Source: Bradyrhizobium sp. WD16
GTDB lineage: Bacteria; Pseudomonadota; Alphaproteobacteria; Rhizobiales; Xanthobacteraceae
Assembly: GCF_024181725.1 (NCBI RefSeq)
Contig: NZ_CP028908.1
Coordinates: 5,073,501 to 5,137,500 of the forward strand
DNA: 64,000 nt
Reading direction: 5' to 3'
The number at the start of each line of letters is the position of its first letter. Position 1 is the first letter of the stretch. Under the pieces are notes generated by a model. The model did no database searches. It was not told the origin of the DNA and was given only the letters and a program-made list of their open reading frames with translations. A program made the position numbers and the translations under genes. Below, piece after piece: positions 1-7,916 of this stretch.

Positions 1-380
1 TCCGACATGCGAAAGGTTGCGATATCGATTGCGGAATGGGCGGCGATTACCCGCTCGGCCCAATCGACCACGAGGGGATTACCATTGGTGGCGAGGCACA
101 AGGGACCGGCGCCTTCCCGGCGTGCGCGCATCCAACCGTGCACCACGTGACAGGCCGTCACGCCGAAGACGCCCTGGCCGGCGTTCAGAAAGAATGCCGT
201 GCCGTTTCGCGCGATCGGACTGCCGTCGGGCAAACGTCCGACCACCCAGTAGAGCGGCGCGCAGAATGAACCAGCGAGTTTCAGTTCCGCTTCGCCGAGG
301 CCGTTCCGCATGATGGCGATCGCCTCCTCTCTGGAAAGTTGAGGCGATATGTCATCTGCTTCTTCGGTGATGGCCGACAT
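1..380 (-). CDS. Trypsin-like serine peptidase, N-terminal part (runs off window)
   Basis: Translated directly from the minus strand: ATG at 380, open to the window edge, 126 residues visible. An in-frame TAG lies 12 nt before this ATG, so the start cannot be much earlier. Residues 60-64 (GTAFF) followed by VTACHVV (His78) match the strand before the catalytic His of chymotrypsin-fold peptidases. IDIATF (Asp119) fits the catalytic Asp. The Ser/GDSG segment would lie outside the window. There is no signal peptide, so it probably acts in the cytoplasm. It follows the Argonaute gene on the same strand after 85 bp and is probably co-transcribed. The substrate is unknown. A link to the SIR2/Argonaute pair rests on position only. 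Confidence 0.72.
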   Translation of the reverse strand, partial: MSAITEEADDISPQLSREEAIAIMRNGLGEAELKLAGSFCAPLYWVVGRLPDGSPIARNGTAFFLNAGQGVFGVTACHVVHGWMRARREGAGPLCLATNGNPLVVDWAERVIAAHSAIDIATFRMS

Positions 381-465
381 GATGATGTTGAGCTAGAGGA
401 ACGGACGCGGTGCATCGGCGCCGTCGCGAGCCGGCCGCAGCCAATCGTCGAGATGTTGGTCCAGC

Positions 466-1968
466 TTAGGTATGAAAACGAAATGACGGATTTGGCATGA
501 CGTTATCAGACAATTCCGTCATGATCTCCCCGACCTTCTTTGCGAATAGTAGGGTGACAGGCAGACGCGTGATGCCGTCGCTCGAATTCCAGTTCATTTT
601 CGACAGCGTCAGGATTTCCCTTGATCTTGCCTCGATGTCGGTCGGCCCCGCCGATCCGATCTGAATTGGCGCGGGGATGTGCGCCCCAGGAAACTCATCC
701 CACCACGGTACATAACCGCTGGTGAAAAGATATGAATCGCCTTCGATCTGACAAAGTGTCCCCCGCCAAGGTTCTTCCGATCCCTTCCTGACCAACCTGA
801 ACGGCGTCTGTCTCAGCCAGATGAGATCGCAACTTGGGACAATGCCTTTCGTGCCTTCCCGGAATCCCTCCTCCTCCTCCGGCTGGTACATCGAAGTCTT
901 GTGAACCACCACGCGCTTTGGCTTCACGCCAGTGCGCTTCTCGTAGCCATGCAGGATGTCCCGCATCATCGCGAACGCTTGGGACTTGTTCAGGTAGGGC
1001 TGACGATCTCGGCGTTGCTCGTGATCGATATGAGCCCCCTTTAGACAAAATGGCTCGTGATCTGAGGAGAAAGCCTGGGCTACACTCGCGTAGACGAGAT
1101 GCCCACCTCGCTTCTTGAGATGATGGAAGGATACGCCGATGAAACACATCCCCTCGGGTAGGTCGGCCGGCCGCCAAGGAAGCCCGCCGGCTTTGTAATA
1201 GAGCGCCGTCGTGAAATTCCAGGCCCGTGTCGCCTGGCTGTGCCCGGAATCCTCCGCCCGATCGATCGTTTCACGCCGCAAGACCTGGATCGGAACCGCG
1301 TTCTCGTATTTGTGGACTTTCGCCTTGAGCGCCCGATAGAAAGTCCGGAACAGCAGATCCTCCGCTGTTGTACGGAGCGCTTCGGCTTCGGCGAGATCCT
1401 CCTCCGAGGGCGCGAACAGATCGCCTTGAGCGCTCTCCTCTTCGCGCTTCAATATCTCAAGGGCTCTCCGTTCCTTGCCGGAAAGCTCGGGGTTCTGCAC
1501 GCGTAGATCCCCGAGCGCATCCGCAATGCACACCACGATGCAATCCGGACGCAGGTCACCGAACATGCTGCTGATCGGTCCCTCGAACAGCTCTACGAGA
1601 GCATCAAAGTCCTCGCCGCTGATGCGTTCCCTGAACAGTCGGCTAAATTGCGCCTTGTCAATCGTCCGGACGAAAGTCTGGTCGACCTCGAATTTTGCGC
1701 CAAGGGCCTTTTCCGCGCCGGGCCAATCCCGAAATCGACGCGCGTTGCGTTCGCGCGCGGGTTTGAAGCCGTCCATGGCGGCGATCCAAGCACGAGCTGC
1801 GGCGACTTCTTCGGCGAGCCCCACCAAGCCTACGCGGATCGTCCGAAGGCCTCGATGATCGGCTGGACCTCCAGCCGACAGCGCGCGCCGCGGATCGAAG
1901 TCTCGCCGGCCGTTGCTGAACTGCAGCTCCGGCTCAGGCAGACATTTTATCGTTATCGCTGTCACCAT
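466..1968 (-). CDS. Short prokaryotic Argonaute (MID-PIWI, catalytically inactive type)
   Basis: 500 residues, the usual size of short pAgo proteins lacking N and PAZ domains. The C-terminal half shows PIWI features: RAWNFTTALYYKAGG (about residue 247), FIGVSF where long Agos have the first catalytic Asp, VVVHKTSM where a second acidic residue would lie, and the terminal KMNWNSSDG...LPVTLLFAKKVGEIM block ending at FRFHT. The DEDX acidic residues are replaced, so guide-directed cleavage is not expected. In this family the protein binds a guide and target nucleic acid and activates its APAZ-domain partner. The ATG overlaps the end of the SIR2-APAZ gene by 35 bp, implying translational coupling. 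The region is visibly less GC-rich than the core genes, suggesting acquisition. Confidence 0.88.
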   Translation of the reverse strand: MVTAITIKCLPEPELQFSNGRRDFDPRRALSAGGPADHRGLRTIRVGLVGLAEEVAAARAWIAAMDGFKPARERNARRFRDWPGAEKALGAKFEVDQTFVRTIDKAQFSRLFRERISGEDFDALVELFEGPISSMFGDLRPDCIVVCIADALGDLRVQNPELSGKERRALEILKREEESAQGDLFAPSEEDLAEAEALRTTAEDLLFRTFYRALKAKVHKYENAVPIQVLRRETIDRAEDSGHSQATRAWNFTTALYYKAGGLPWRPADLPEGMCFIGVSFHHLKKRGGHLVYASVAQAFSSDHEPFCLKGAHIDHEQRRDRQPYLNKSQAFAMMRDILHGYEKRTGVKPKRVVVHKTSMYQPEEEEGFREGTKGIVPSCDLIWLRQTPFRLVRKGSEEPWRGTLCQIEGDSYLFTSGYVPWWDEFPGAHIPAPIQIGSAGPTDIEARSREILTLSKMNWNSSDGITRLPVTLLFAKKVGEIMTELSDNVMPNPSFRFHT

Positions 1969-4477
1969 CGATCAATCCTTCTTCGGGAACGTCCAGGGAC
2001 ATGAATGCACCTTCGAGCAGGAGGTCCTCGACCGGTCCCTGCCCCATGTTTACGACAGGCGCGCCTTGCGCAATGAAACGTCCCCAGAACGTCAGATCGC
2101 TTTCAACACTCTGGTTGCGGTCGAACTTCATCCGTCGGGTTGCCTTCGCGGTTCTGGCGTAACCCGGAAGCGGTGTCTGCGCGTCCGGGCCGGTGAACAT
2201 ATAGAACGGCTTCACACGCACGCCCCAGATCGGTCCCAGTCGTGCGATTTCGTAAGCGATGCCTTCGTTCTCGAACCACATGCGGGGTGGATCACCGCGC
2301 TGCTTCACGACCTCGCGCGGTATGCCACGGCGGCGGGGCGTGTCGTAGATCATCATTCGCGGCCCGCTCCTCTCCCCAACGAAGTAGGCACGACGGTTGG
2401 ACTTGCGATCCGGTTCGATCATGAGGCCCCGAGATCGCAATCCACGGAGTTGTCCCTCGAAGTGCTTCCGAAGCAGCCAGGACAACACGCGCGCGAGGTC
2501 TGGATCGGCCTCCAACTCGTTCCGGGAGGTCACTCGCACGGTGGCCTCCATCATCACCGGCTTGAGGATTGTATGGAGAAACTCCGCTGGTGCGAACGAC
2601 CAGAGCTCACCCTCGCGGATTAGCGCTGTGCCGATTTCATTGAGAGGCACCTTCTTTGCAATCGCTTCCAGCGTCCCCGAAACGCGTACCCGCGACACGG
2701 CTGCCGGCAACGACGCGAATGGCATCAGGTTGACGATATAGGTGCCGATCGGTCGTGTATCCCGCGCGACTGATGCCGATTTTCCGGAAGTTGCGGGCTG
2801 GAATATCTCGGCCCTGAATTCGTCACTGCCGGGCGGCACGCTGAAGACCGCCGTTCCGTCCCCCTCTTTAGCGAAATTCAGTACGTCAGCCAGGCCCGTC
2901 CCTGCGCGTTCCATCGCGCTCATTCCATAAAAAATGTCGCAAAGCGCCCGGTTGCGGGGGGAGGTCAATTCGCGGACCGGTTCGAACTGACCACGCGCAT
3001 CGAGCTTGAGCTTGGCTGCGACGCGTTCCTCGAGACGCCCGGGATTCAAAAATATAATGCCGCTGTTTCCCTGCGCTTCGATCGTCGCGGGACGCCCATC
3101 GGCGTAGTCACGATGGACCAAGAGATTGATGCAAAGTTCGATCAGCGCGCGCTCATGATAGGCACGGCGCTCTTCGTGACGCCCGCGCACCTTAACCTTG
3201 AGAACGGGATTGACGTCCTCCTGCTCGGCCCAATCGAGCAAGTCTTTCCGCTGCTTCAGCAGATTCCCGGTGATGACTTTGCGTTTCTTGCCGTCGACTG
3301 TGACGGTGACGACGGCGTGGGGAAGGAAACGCTGCGGGTCGCGCCCAAAAAGAAGAACGGCAGCGATGCTGGGCCGATCGACGCCGCCCGCGTCGATCAA
3401 CAACCCGAGCTCGCGCAGAAACACCTTCAACGAAGCCGCGGTCGGCTCTCGCAAGCCGAGCTTACGCGAATACTGATGAGCCGTGTGCAAGGCGAGATCG
3501 AGATCGAGATCGGCGAGCGTAGCGCCATCCATAGGACGGTCGTCGAAATCGGGCTTGGCGTCCGCAACAGGCGCGCCGAGATGCCTCTGCTGGCGCGCAA
3601 GCTCGCTATCGAGGTCGGCGAACAATTCGTCAAAGCCGTCGATCTCGCAGAGTTTGAAGTTACTCCCCAGTCTGTTCCGGAGCGCCTCGACGTTCGGATG
3701 CAGATCGCCACCGCGGTGACACCAGAAAATTCCCTTCCTGAAAGCGAGATCGCCGGACTCGCCCAGGAGGCTGGCCATGATCGACGGTTCGGCGCCACGA
3801 TACCCGACCACGATCAGCGGCGTGGACTGCAGCAGAGGTAACAACGCTCCGACCAGCTTCGGATCGAGATTTGCGACCTCTTCGGCCAGATTCTTGTCGG
3901 TGTACTGTTCGGCTTTGCCGTGCAGCCAGACGATCTGAGCGCGATTGAAGATGTCGAATTCCCGGAAATCATCCGGGCCGCGATTCACTTCCGCCACGTG
4001 TCGGATGTGCGGGCGTTTGTCGTTGAGCGCCCGAGGAAGGCAGATGTCAAAATTGGTCGTGAGGATCGTTCCGACAAGCCCTCTGAGAACGAGCTCTGCG
4101 AGGTGGCGGTAGCCGCGGCCAATCTCGCCGTCCGGCGCGATCAGGTCGAGAAGCACCTTTTGGCGGTACGCTTGAGGCGTGAGCAGATGCTTGATCGCGA
4201 GCGGGAAGTTCTCTGGCAGCTTGGCGGGATCCCGGACAAACCAATCCTGCTCGTTCAGCCATGCCATCCACTCGGACGTTTTGACCTGTTCGGGGAGTAC
4301 GGTACCGCCGACGATCCTCTCCGCATAATACCGGCGCGCGATGCGCTTTACGCTTTCGTCGGCCAAAGGAACCCCGGACGAGAACGATGCGCCCGCGCCC
4401 AACAATACCGTTGGACGGGCCTCGTTCTGGGGGTTGAGAACCGATGCAAGTTCACGGACACTATCTAGGTGGGTCAT
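1934..4477 (-). CDS. SIR2-domain/ATPase-like/APAZ effector of short Argonaute system
   Basis: 847 residues with three recognisable parts. Residues 20-300 are SIR2: LLGAGASFSSG (25-35), TTNFD with Asn142, WLHG with His186, and VVGYRGAEPSI (223-233), so the NAD+-cleaving residues look intact. Residues 325-560 resemble the C-terminal part of AlbA_2/RecG-like COG2865 proteins: RPSIAAVLLFGRDPQRFLP, ALIELCINLLVHRDY, NPGRL, TSPRNRALCDIF, ERAGTGL. Residues 575-847 fit an APAZ region, by length and by position before pAgo. Known SIR2-APAZ partners (SPARSA) are, from memory, roughly 250 residues shorter. In such systems the pAgo recognises invading DNA and SIR2 depletes NAD(P)+, causing abortive infection. 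The ATG at 4477 has only a weak ribosome site. Confidence 0.85.
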   Translation of the reverse strand: MTHLDSVRELASVLNPQNEARPTVLLGAGASFSSGVPLADESVKRIARRYYAERIVGGTVLPEQVKTSEWMAWLNEQDWFVRDPAKLPENFPLAIKHLLTPQAYRQKVLLDLIAPDGEIGRGYRHLAELVLRGLVGTILTTNFDICLPRALNDKRPHIRHVAEVNRGPDDFREFDIFNRAQIVWLHGKAEQYTDKNLAEEVANLDPKLVGALLPLLQSTPLIVVGYRGAEPSIMASLLGESGDLAFRKGIFWCHRGGDLHPNVEALRNRLGSNFKLCEIDGFDELFADLDSELARQQRHLGAPVADAKPDFDDRPMDGATLADLDLDLALHTAHQYSRKLGLREPTAASLKVFLRELGLLIDAGGVDRPSIAAVLLFGRDPQRFLPHAVVTVTVDGKKRKVITGNLLKQRKDLLDWAEQEDVNPVLKVKVRGRHEERRAYHERALIELCINLLVHRDYADGRPATIEAQGNSGIIFLNPGRLEERVAAKLKLDARGQFEPVRELTSPRNRALCDIFYGMSAMERAGTGLADVLNFAKEGDGTAVFSVPPGSDEFRAEIFQPATSGKSASVARDTRPIGTYIVNLMPFASLPAAVSRVRVSGTLEAIAKKVPLNEIGTALIREGELWSFAPAEFLHTILKPVMMEATVRVTSRNELEADPDLARVLSWLLRKHFEGQLRGLRSRGLMIEPDRKSNRRAYFVGERSGPRMMIYDTPRRRGIPREVVKQRGDPPRMWFENEGIAYEIARLGPIWGVRVKPFYMFTGPDAQTPLPGYARTAKATRRMKFDRNQSVESDLTFWGRFIAQGAPVVNMGQGPVEDLLLEGAFMSLDVPEEGLIDGDSDNDKMSA

Positions 4478-4793
4478 GCGCGGATTCCGGTTCGGACCGA
4501 ATCAGAACAATACAGGAACGCACGACTTTGCGCTGCTGGCAATCGCCACTTTTCAACTGAAATTCGGCCGGGGCCCCAGGCCGCCTCCGAATAGGCGTCT
4601 TCGGCCTCACCCATGCACGGTGGACCACCGCGATCGGACGACTGCTGCGTGACAAGAACGACGTGGCAGCTCTCAAGCTCACACGTCTCAGCATTCTTCG
4701 GAAAGTAGTCAAGGCTTGAAGCGGTTGTGGGGCAAAGTGCCAGCTTTGCCAGCCAGGATTCGTGTGCAACAGCCCGCGATCTTCAACAAGTAT
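4478..4793. other. Intergenic region upstream of the Argonaute operon, with a gene remnant
   Basis: No intact gene. On the plus strand, 4561-4719 is open and ends TGA. Its last 46 codons read protein-like (for example ARWTTAIGRLLRDKND, then ALKLTRLSILRKVVKA), with no start codon, so it looks like the 3' end of a lost gene, possibly from a mobile element. I cannot name the family. The promoter of the minus-strand SIR2-APAZ operon should lie here, but I see no convincing -35/-10 pair. Confidence 0.4.
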
Positions 4794-5120
4794 CGAGCTA
4801 TCGCCAAATTTTGGTGACGGCCGGACCGGTTAGGCGGCGGCGGTTGCGGGCTGACGGTCGTTCGGCTTGGCGATGACCTCGATCCCGTCGTTGAATGTCA
4901 CACCGAGAACGAGTTTTGGCAACTGGTTGTGGCCATCGAGGCGACGCCAGCTTTTCTGTGCGCCTTCGAGCAATTTGAAGACCATCGCGAGCGCGGTCCT
5001 GTTCGACAGGCAACCCTTCGACCGGATCGTGCGGTGGCGCACGGTCGCGAAGGTGCTTTCAATCGGATTGGTCGTCCGCAGGTGTTTCCAGTGTTCGGCC
5101 GGGAAGTCGTAGAACGCTAG
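4794..5120 (-). pseudogene. IS256-family (mutator-type) transposase, C-terminal remnant
   Basis: Read from 5120 down to the TAA at 4830, the frame gives about 96 residues with the hallmark IS256 C-terminus: FPAEHWKHLRTTNPIEST, then FATVRHRTIRSKGCLSNRTA, then KLVLGVTFNDGIEVI. Everything upstream (DDE domain) is missing. The frame is cut exactly where the left inverted repeat of the IS1182 element starts, and I cannot convincingly recognise the rest on the far side (6731 onward). About 10 bp beyond the stop, around 4794-4816 (GAGCTATCGCCAAATTTTGG and following), is what looks like the IS256 terminal inverted repeat. This is inactive debris marking the edge of the defence island. Confidence 0.85.
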
Positions 5121-6730
5121 CAGCCTGTCGGACTTAGCGCACCCGTCGAGGATTGGTTAGAATCGAAGCGTTGATTCGGCCTTTTTCAGGGGGGGGGGGC
5201 GCGGTTGAGCAATTTCCGCACGATTGACCGGCAGACGGGATTTTTGCTTCCGCCCTCGGTCGACGAGTGGCTGCCGGAGCGACATCTGGCGCGTTTCGTC
5301 GTGGAGGTGATCGACGACCTCGATCTTCGGGCGATGTGCGGGGATTATCGGGGCTCCGGCTCGGCGGCGTATCATCCCTCGATGCTGCTTGGACTGCTGG
5401 TCTACGGCTACGCGACGGGCGTTTTTTTTCGAGTCGCAAGCTCGAGCGGGCGAGCTATGACAGCGTGGCGTTCCGCTTCATTGCGGCCAACGAGCATCCC
5501 GACCACGACACGATCGCGGCGTTCCGGCGGCGGTTTCTGAGGGAGATCGAAGCGCTGTTCGTTCAGGTGCTTTTGCTGGCGCGCGAGATGGGCGTGCTGA
5601 AGATGGGCACGGTGGCGCTGGACGGCACGAAGATCCACGCCAGCGCCAGCCGGCACAGCGCGCTTTCTTACGAGCACGCGGGCAAGATCGAAGCGCAGTT
5701 GAAGGCCGAGGTGGCCGAACTGCTGGCCAAGGCCGAGGCGGCGGACACTGCGGACGTTCCCGACGGGATGTCGGTCCCCGAAGAACTGGCGCGGCGCGAG
5801 GAGCGCTTGCGGAAAATCGCTGAGGCGCGTGCGAAGATCGAGGCGCGCGCCAAGGAGCGTTACGAGCGCGAGCTTGTGGAGCACGAGGCCAAGCTGGCGG
5901 CGCGGGCGGCCAAAACTGCGGAGACGGGCAAGAAGCCGCGCGGCAAGCCGCCGGAGCCGCCGGAGCCGCCGGCCGAGGGACCGCTGCCGAAGGACCAGAT
6001 CAATCTCACGGACGAGGATTCGCGCATCATGCCGGTGGCCGGCGGCGGCTTCGATCAATGCTACAATGCGCAGGCCGCGGTGGCGGTGGGCAGCATGCTG
6101 GTGGTGGCGGCGGACGTGGTTCAGGCGCCCAACGACAAGCAGCAGATCGAGCCGACGCTGGACAAGCTCGGGGCCCTGCCTCCGGCGCTGGGCGAGACCG
6201 AAGCGCTGCTCGCGGACGCGGGCTATTTCAGCGGCCCGAACGTCGAAGCCTGTGTGAAGGCGGGGGTGGCGCCGGTGATCGCGATGGGTCGCCAACCTCA
6301 CCATCCGCCTCTGGCCGAACGCTTTGAGAAGACCCCGGAGGCGCCGGCCAATCCGACGCCAGTCGAGGCGATGGCGCATCGGCTGAAGACGGCGGAAGGC
6401 CGCAATCTTTACGCTCTGCGCAAACAGTCGCCGGAGCCGGTGTTCGGCATCATCAAATCGGTGCTCGGGTTCCGTCAGTTTTCGATGCGCGGCCTGGCAA
6501 AGGCGCGCGGCGAGTGGAGCCTCGTGACCATGGCCTGGAACATCAAGCGAATGTTCGCCCTCGCCCCCGCCTGAGGCGGACGCAGCCGGCCGAATGCACC
6601 TCGAACCGTCCACGCTATAGCGGTCAGGGCAATCTCACCGCGCCCTCGGCCGGCAATAAAATGAAAACGACCGCACCAGGTTGAAAAACCAAACCCGCCA
6701 CAAACTCCAAGACCTCAGTCCGACAGGCTG
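5121..6730 (+). mobile_element. IS1182-family insertion sequence
   Basis: Bounded by 17-bp inverted repeats: CAGCCTGTCGGACTTAG at 5121-5137 and, reverse-complemented, CAGCCTGTCGGACTGAG at 6714-6730 (one mismatch). CTAG sits immediately outside both ends (5117-5120 and 6731-6734), either a 4-bp palindromic target duplication or an extension of the repeat. Total length 1,610 bp with one transposase reading region. Between the left repeat and the transposase is a run of about ten G near 5190-5200. The right end lies 44 bp before the peroxidase start codon, so the insertion may have replaced or separated that gene's promoter. Confidence 0.9.
5205..6574 (+). pseudogene. IS1182-family transposase, frame broken at a T8 run
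   Basis: The N-terminal frame starts at a TTG (5205) and reads FRTIDRQTGFLLPPSVDEWL... to YGYATGVFF. At 5422-5429 there are eight consecutive T, after which the protein continues in another frame: SSRKLERASYDSVAFRFIAA, HPDHDTIAAFRRRF, VALDGTKIHASASRH, and C-terminal FGIIKSVLGFRQFSMRGL and WSLVTMAWNIKRMFAL. One added T (T9) or two lost T (T6) restores one frame, so it is either a pseudogene or is rescued by transcriptional slippage on the homopolymer. The region around residues 170-260 is an Ala/Glu/Lys-rich coiled-coil insertion, then a proline run, typical of this family. The second frame ends at 6574. Confidence 0.85.
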
Positions 6731-6774
6731 CTAGGCGACTATCCTCGCTACGGCACACCGAGGGAGATCAATCG

Positions 6775-7356
6775 ATGATGAACCGGAGGGGCGTGGTCAC
6801 CCTCGCGCTGGGCATCGCGGCAATCCCGAACCTGCTCGGACGGCGGGCCATCGCCGATGACGGCCCGGCGAGCCGGATGACCGCCTATGTCTTCAGCTTC
6901 AAGGCGCTGAGCGGGCCGGATATCCGCCTCGCCGACTTCGCCGGCCGGCCAATCATGGTGGTCAACACCGCCTCGCTCTGCGGCTATACCCCGCAATATG
7001 CCGGGTTGCAGGCGTTGTGGCGCGAATTTGCCGACGCCGGCCTGATGATCGTCGGCGTGCCTTCCAACGATTTCGCCAGCCAGGAGCCGGGCGGCAAGGC
7101 CGAGATCGACGACACCGCCCACCGCCAATATGGCGTCACCTTCCCGATCACGGCCAAGACGGCCGTACGCGGGGCCGACGCCCATCCGTTCTATCGCTGG
7201 GCCGCGGCGGAACGGCCGAAGGATGTTCCGGCCTGGAACTTCCACAAATATCTGCTCGGTCGCGACGGACTAATCGCCGAGGTGTTTCCCAGTGCGGTCG
7301 ATCCGCTCGACACCCGCGTCAAAACCGCCGTCGGTCGGGCCCTTGCGGCGACGTGA
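6775..7356 (+). CDS. Exported glutathione peroxidase-family protein (1-Cys)
   Basis: 193 residues. Residues 1-28 form a signal peptide with a twin Arg (NRRGVVTLALG), so Tat or Sec export to the periplasm. The peroxidatic site is NTASLCGYTPQY (Cys69). Gln103 in SQEPGG and Trp154-Asn155 in AWNFHKYL complete the usual catalytic set. The Cys of the common FPCNQF motif is Ser here (GVPSNDF), and no resolving Cys is seen before VTFPI, so it is a 1-Cys enzyme needing an external thiol. It reduces H2O2 or organic hydroperoxides. AGGGAG precedes the first of two ATG codons. An IS1182 copy ends just upstream. Confidence 0.88.
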   Translation: MMNRRGVVTLALGIAAIPNLLGRRAIADDGPASRMTAYVFSFKALSGPDIRLADFAGRPIMVVNTASLCGYTPQYAGLQALWREFADAGLMIVGVPSNDFASQEPGGKAEIDDTAHRQYGVTFPITAKTAVRGADAHPFYRWAAAERPKDVPAWNFHKYLLGRDGLIAEVFPSAVDPLDTRVKTAVGRALAAT

Positions 7357-7403
7357 CAATGCCGCGTGTCGCTGGCACACTTGGCGACTCAGTCGCGGCT
7401 ACG

Positions 7404-7570
7404 CTAGTGTCCCGTCTCCGAATTACCGCTACGTTTGCCTCGCGCTCGCACGGTAATTCGGAGACATAAGGGACACTAGCAAAATCAAAGTGCTAGTGTG
7501 GCTTATGTCTCGCAATTGCCTACAGGGGCTTGCCGCAAAGGGCATAGGCAATTGCGAGACGCCACACTAG
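7404..7570. repeat. Palindromic repeat array, units A-B
   Basis: Unit A (7404-7479) is an imperfect palindrome beginning CTAGTGTCCCGTCTCCGAAT and ending ...GGGACACTAG. Unit B (7493-7570) begins CTAGTGTGGCTTATGTCTCG and ends GACGCCACACTAG. They are separated by the 13-nt linker CAAAATCAAAGTG. Near-identical composites recur at 21144-21310, 21880-22046 (inverted) and 47616-47781. Each unit would fold as a long hairpin in DNA or RNA. It lies after the peroxidase gene and could end its transcript. Confidence 0.92.
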
Positions 7571-7916
7571 GATGACGGCCAAGGCAATGATGCCGCGGCG
7601 ATGACAGGGCGCCGGCTGATCACGAGCGGCGCGCCGGCGATCCGCGAACGACCAAGCAGCGATCAACCAAGCAGCGAACGCTCCTTAACGGCCGACACTG
7701 TAACGAATACAACTGCCGAGATCCGACGATATCGGACCGATCTCGAGAACGAACCAGAAAGAGAGACTGCAAGAAGCGCACAGCCGAGGACCAGAACACC
7801 TGACGACAATCGACGGCGGCGGCGAGGATGTCATTGAGTGACATCGTCGGTCCGCGACACCAAAGACATCGATGCGCGGCGGGACGGTCCAGGCCTCAAT
7901 CAGGGTGGGGAATGCG
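7571..7916. other. Intergenic region before polysaccharide deacetylase
   Basis: No convincing gene in about 350 bp. A short direct duplication (ACCAAGCAGCGA-like, near 7651-7677) is present. A perfect inverted repeat GATGTCA-TTGAG-TGACATC at 7827-7845 lies about 70 bp before the deacetylase start and could be an operator or a small hairpin. Confidence 0.4.

Noticed and set aside
387-490. Protein-like frame after the Argonaute stop (LDQHLDDWLRPARDG ... RPFL) ending TAG before the peptidase
   Set aside because: No ATG, GTG or TTG start in the frame and it is overlapped by the Argonaute end. The Argonaute C-terminus FRFHT is itself typical, so a frameshift is not needed.
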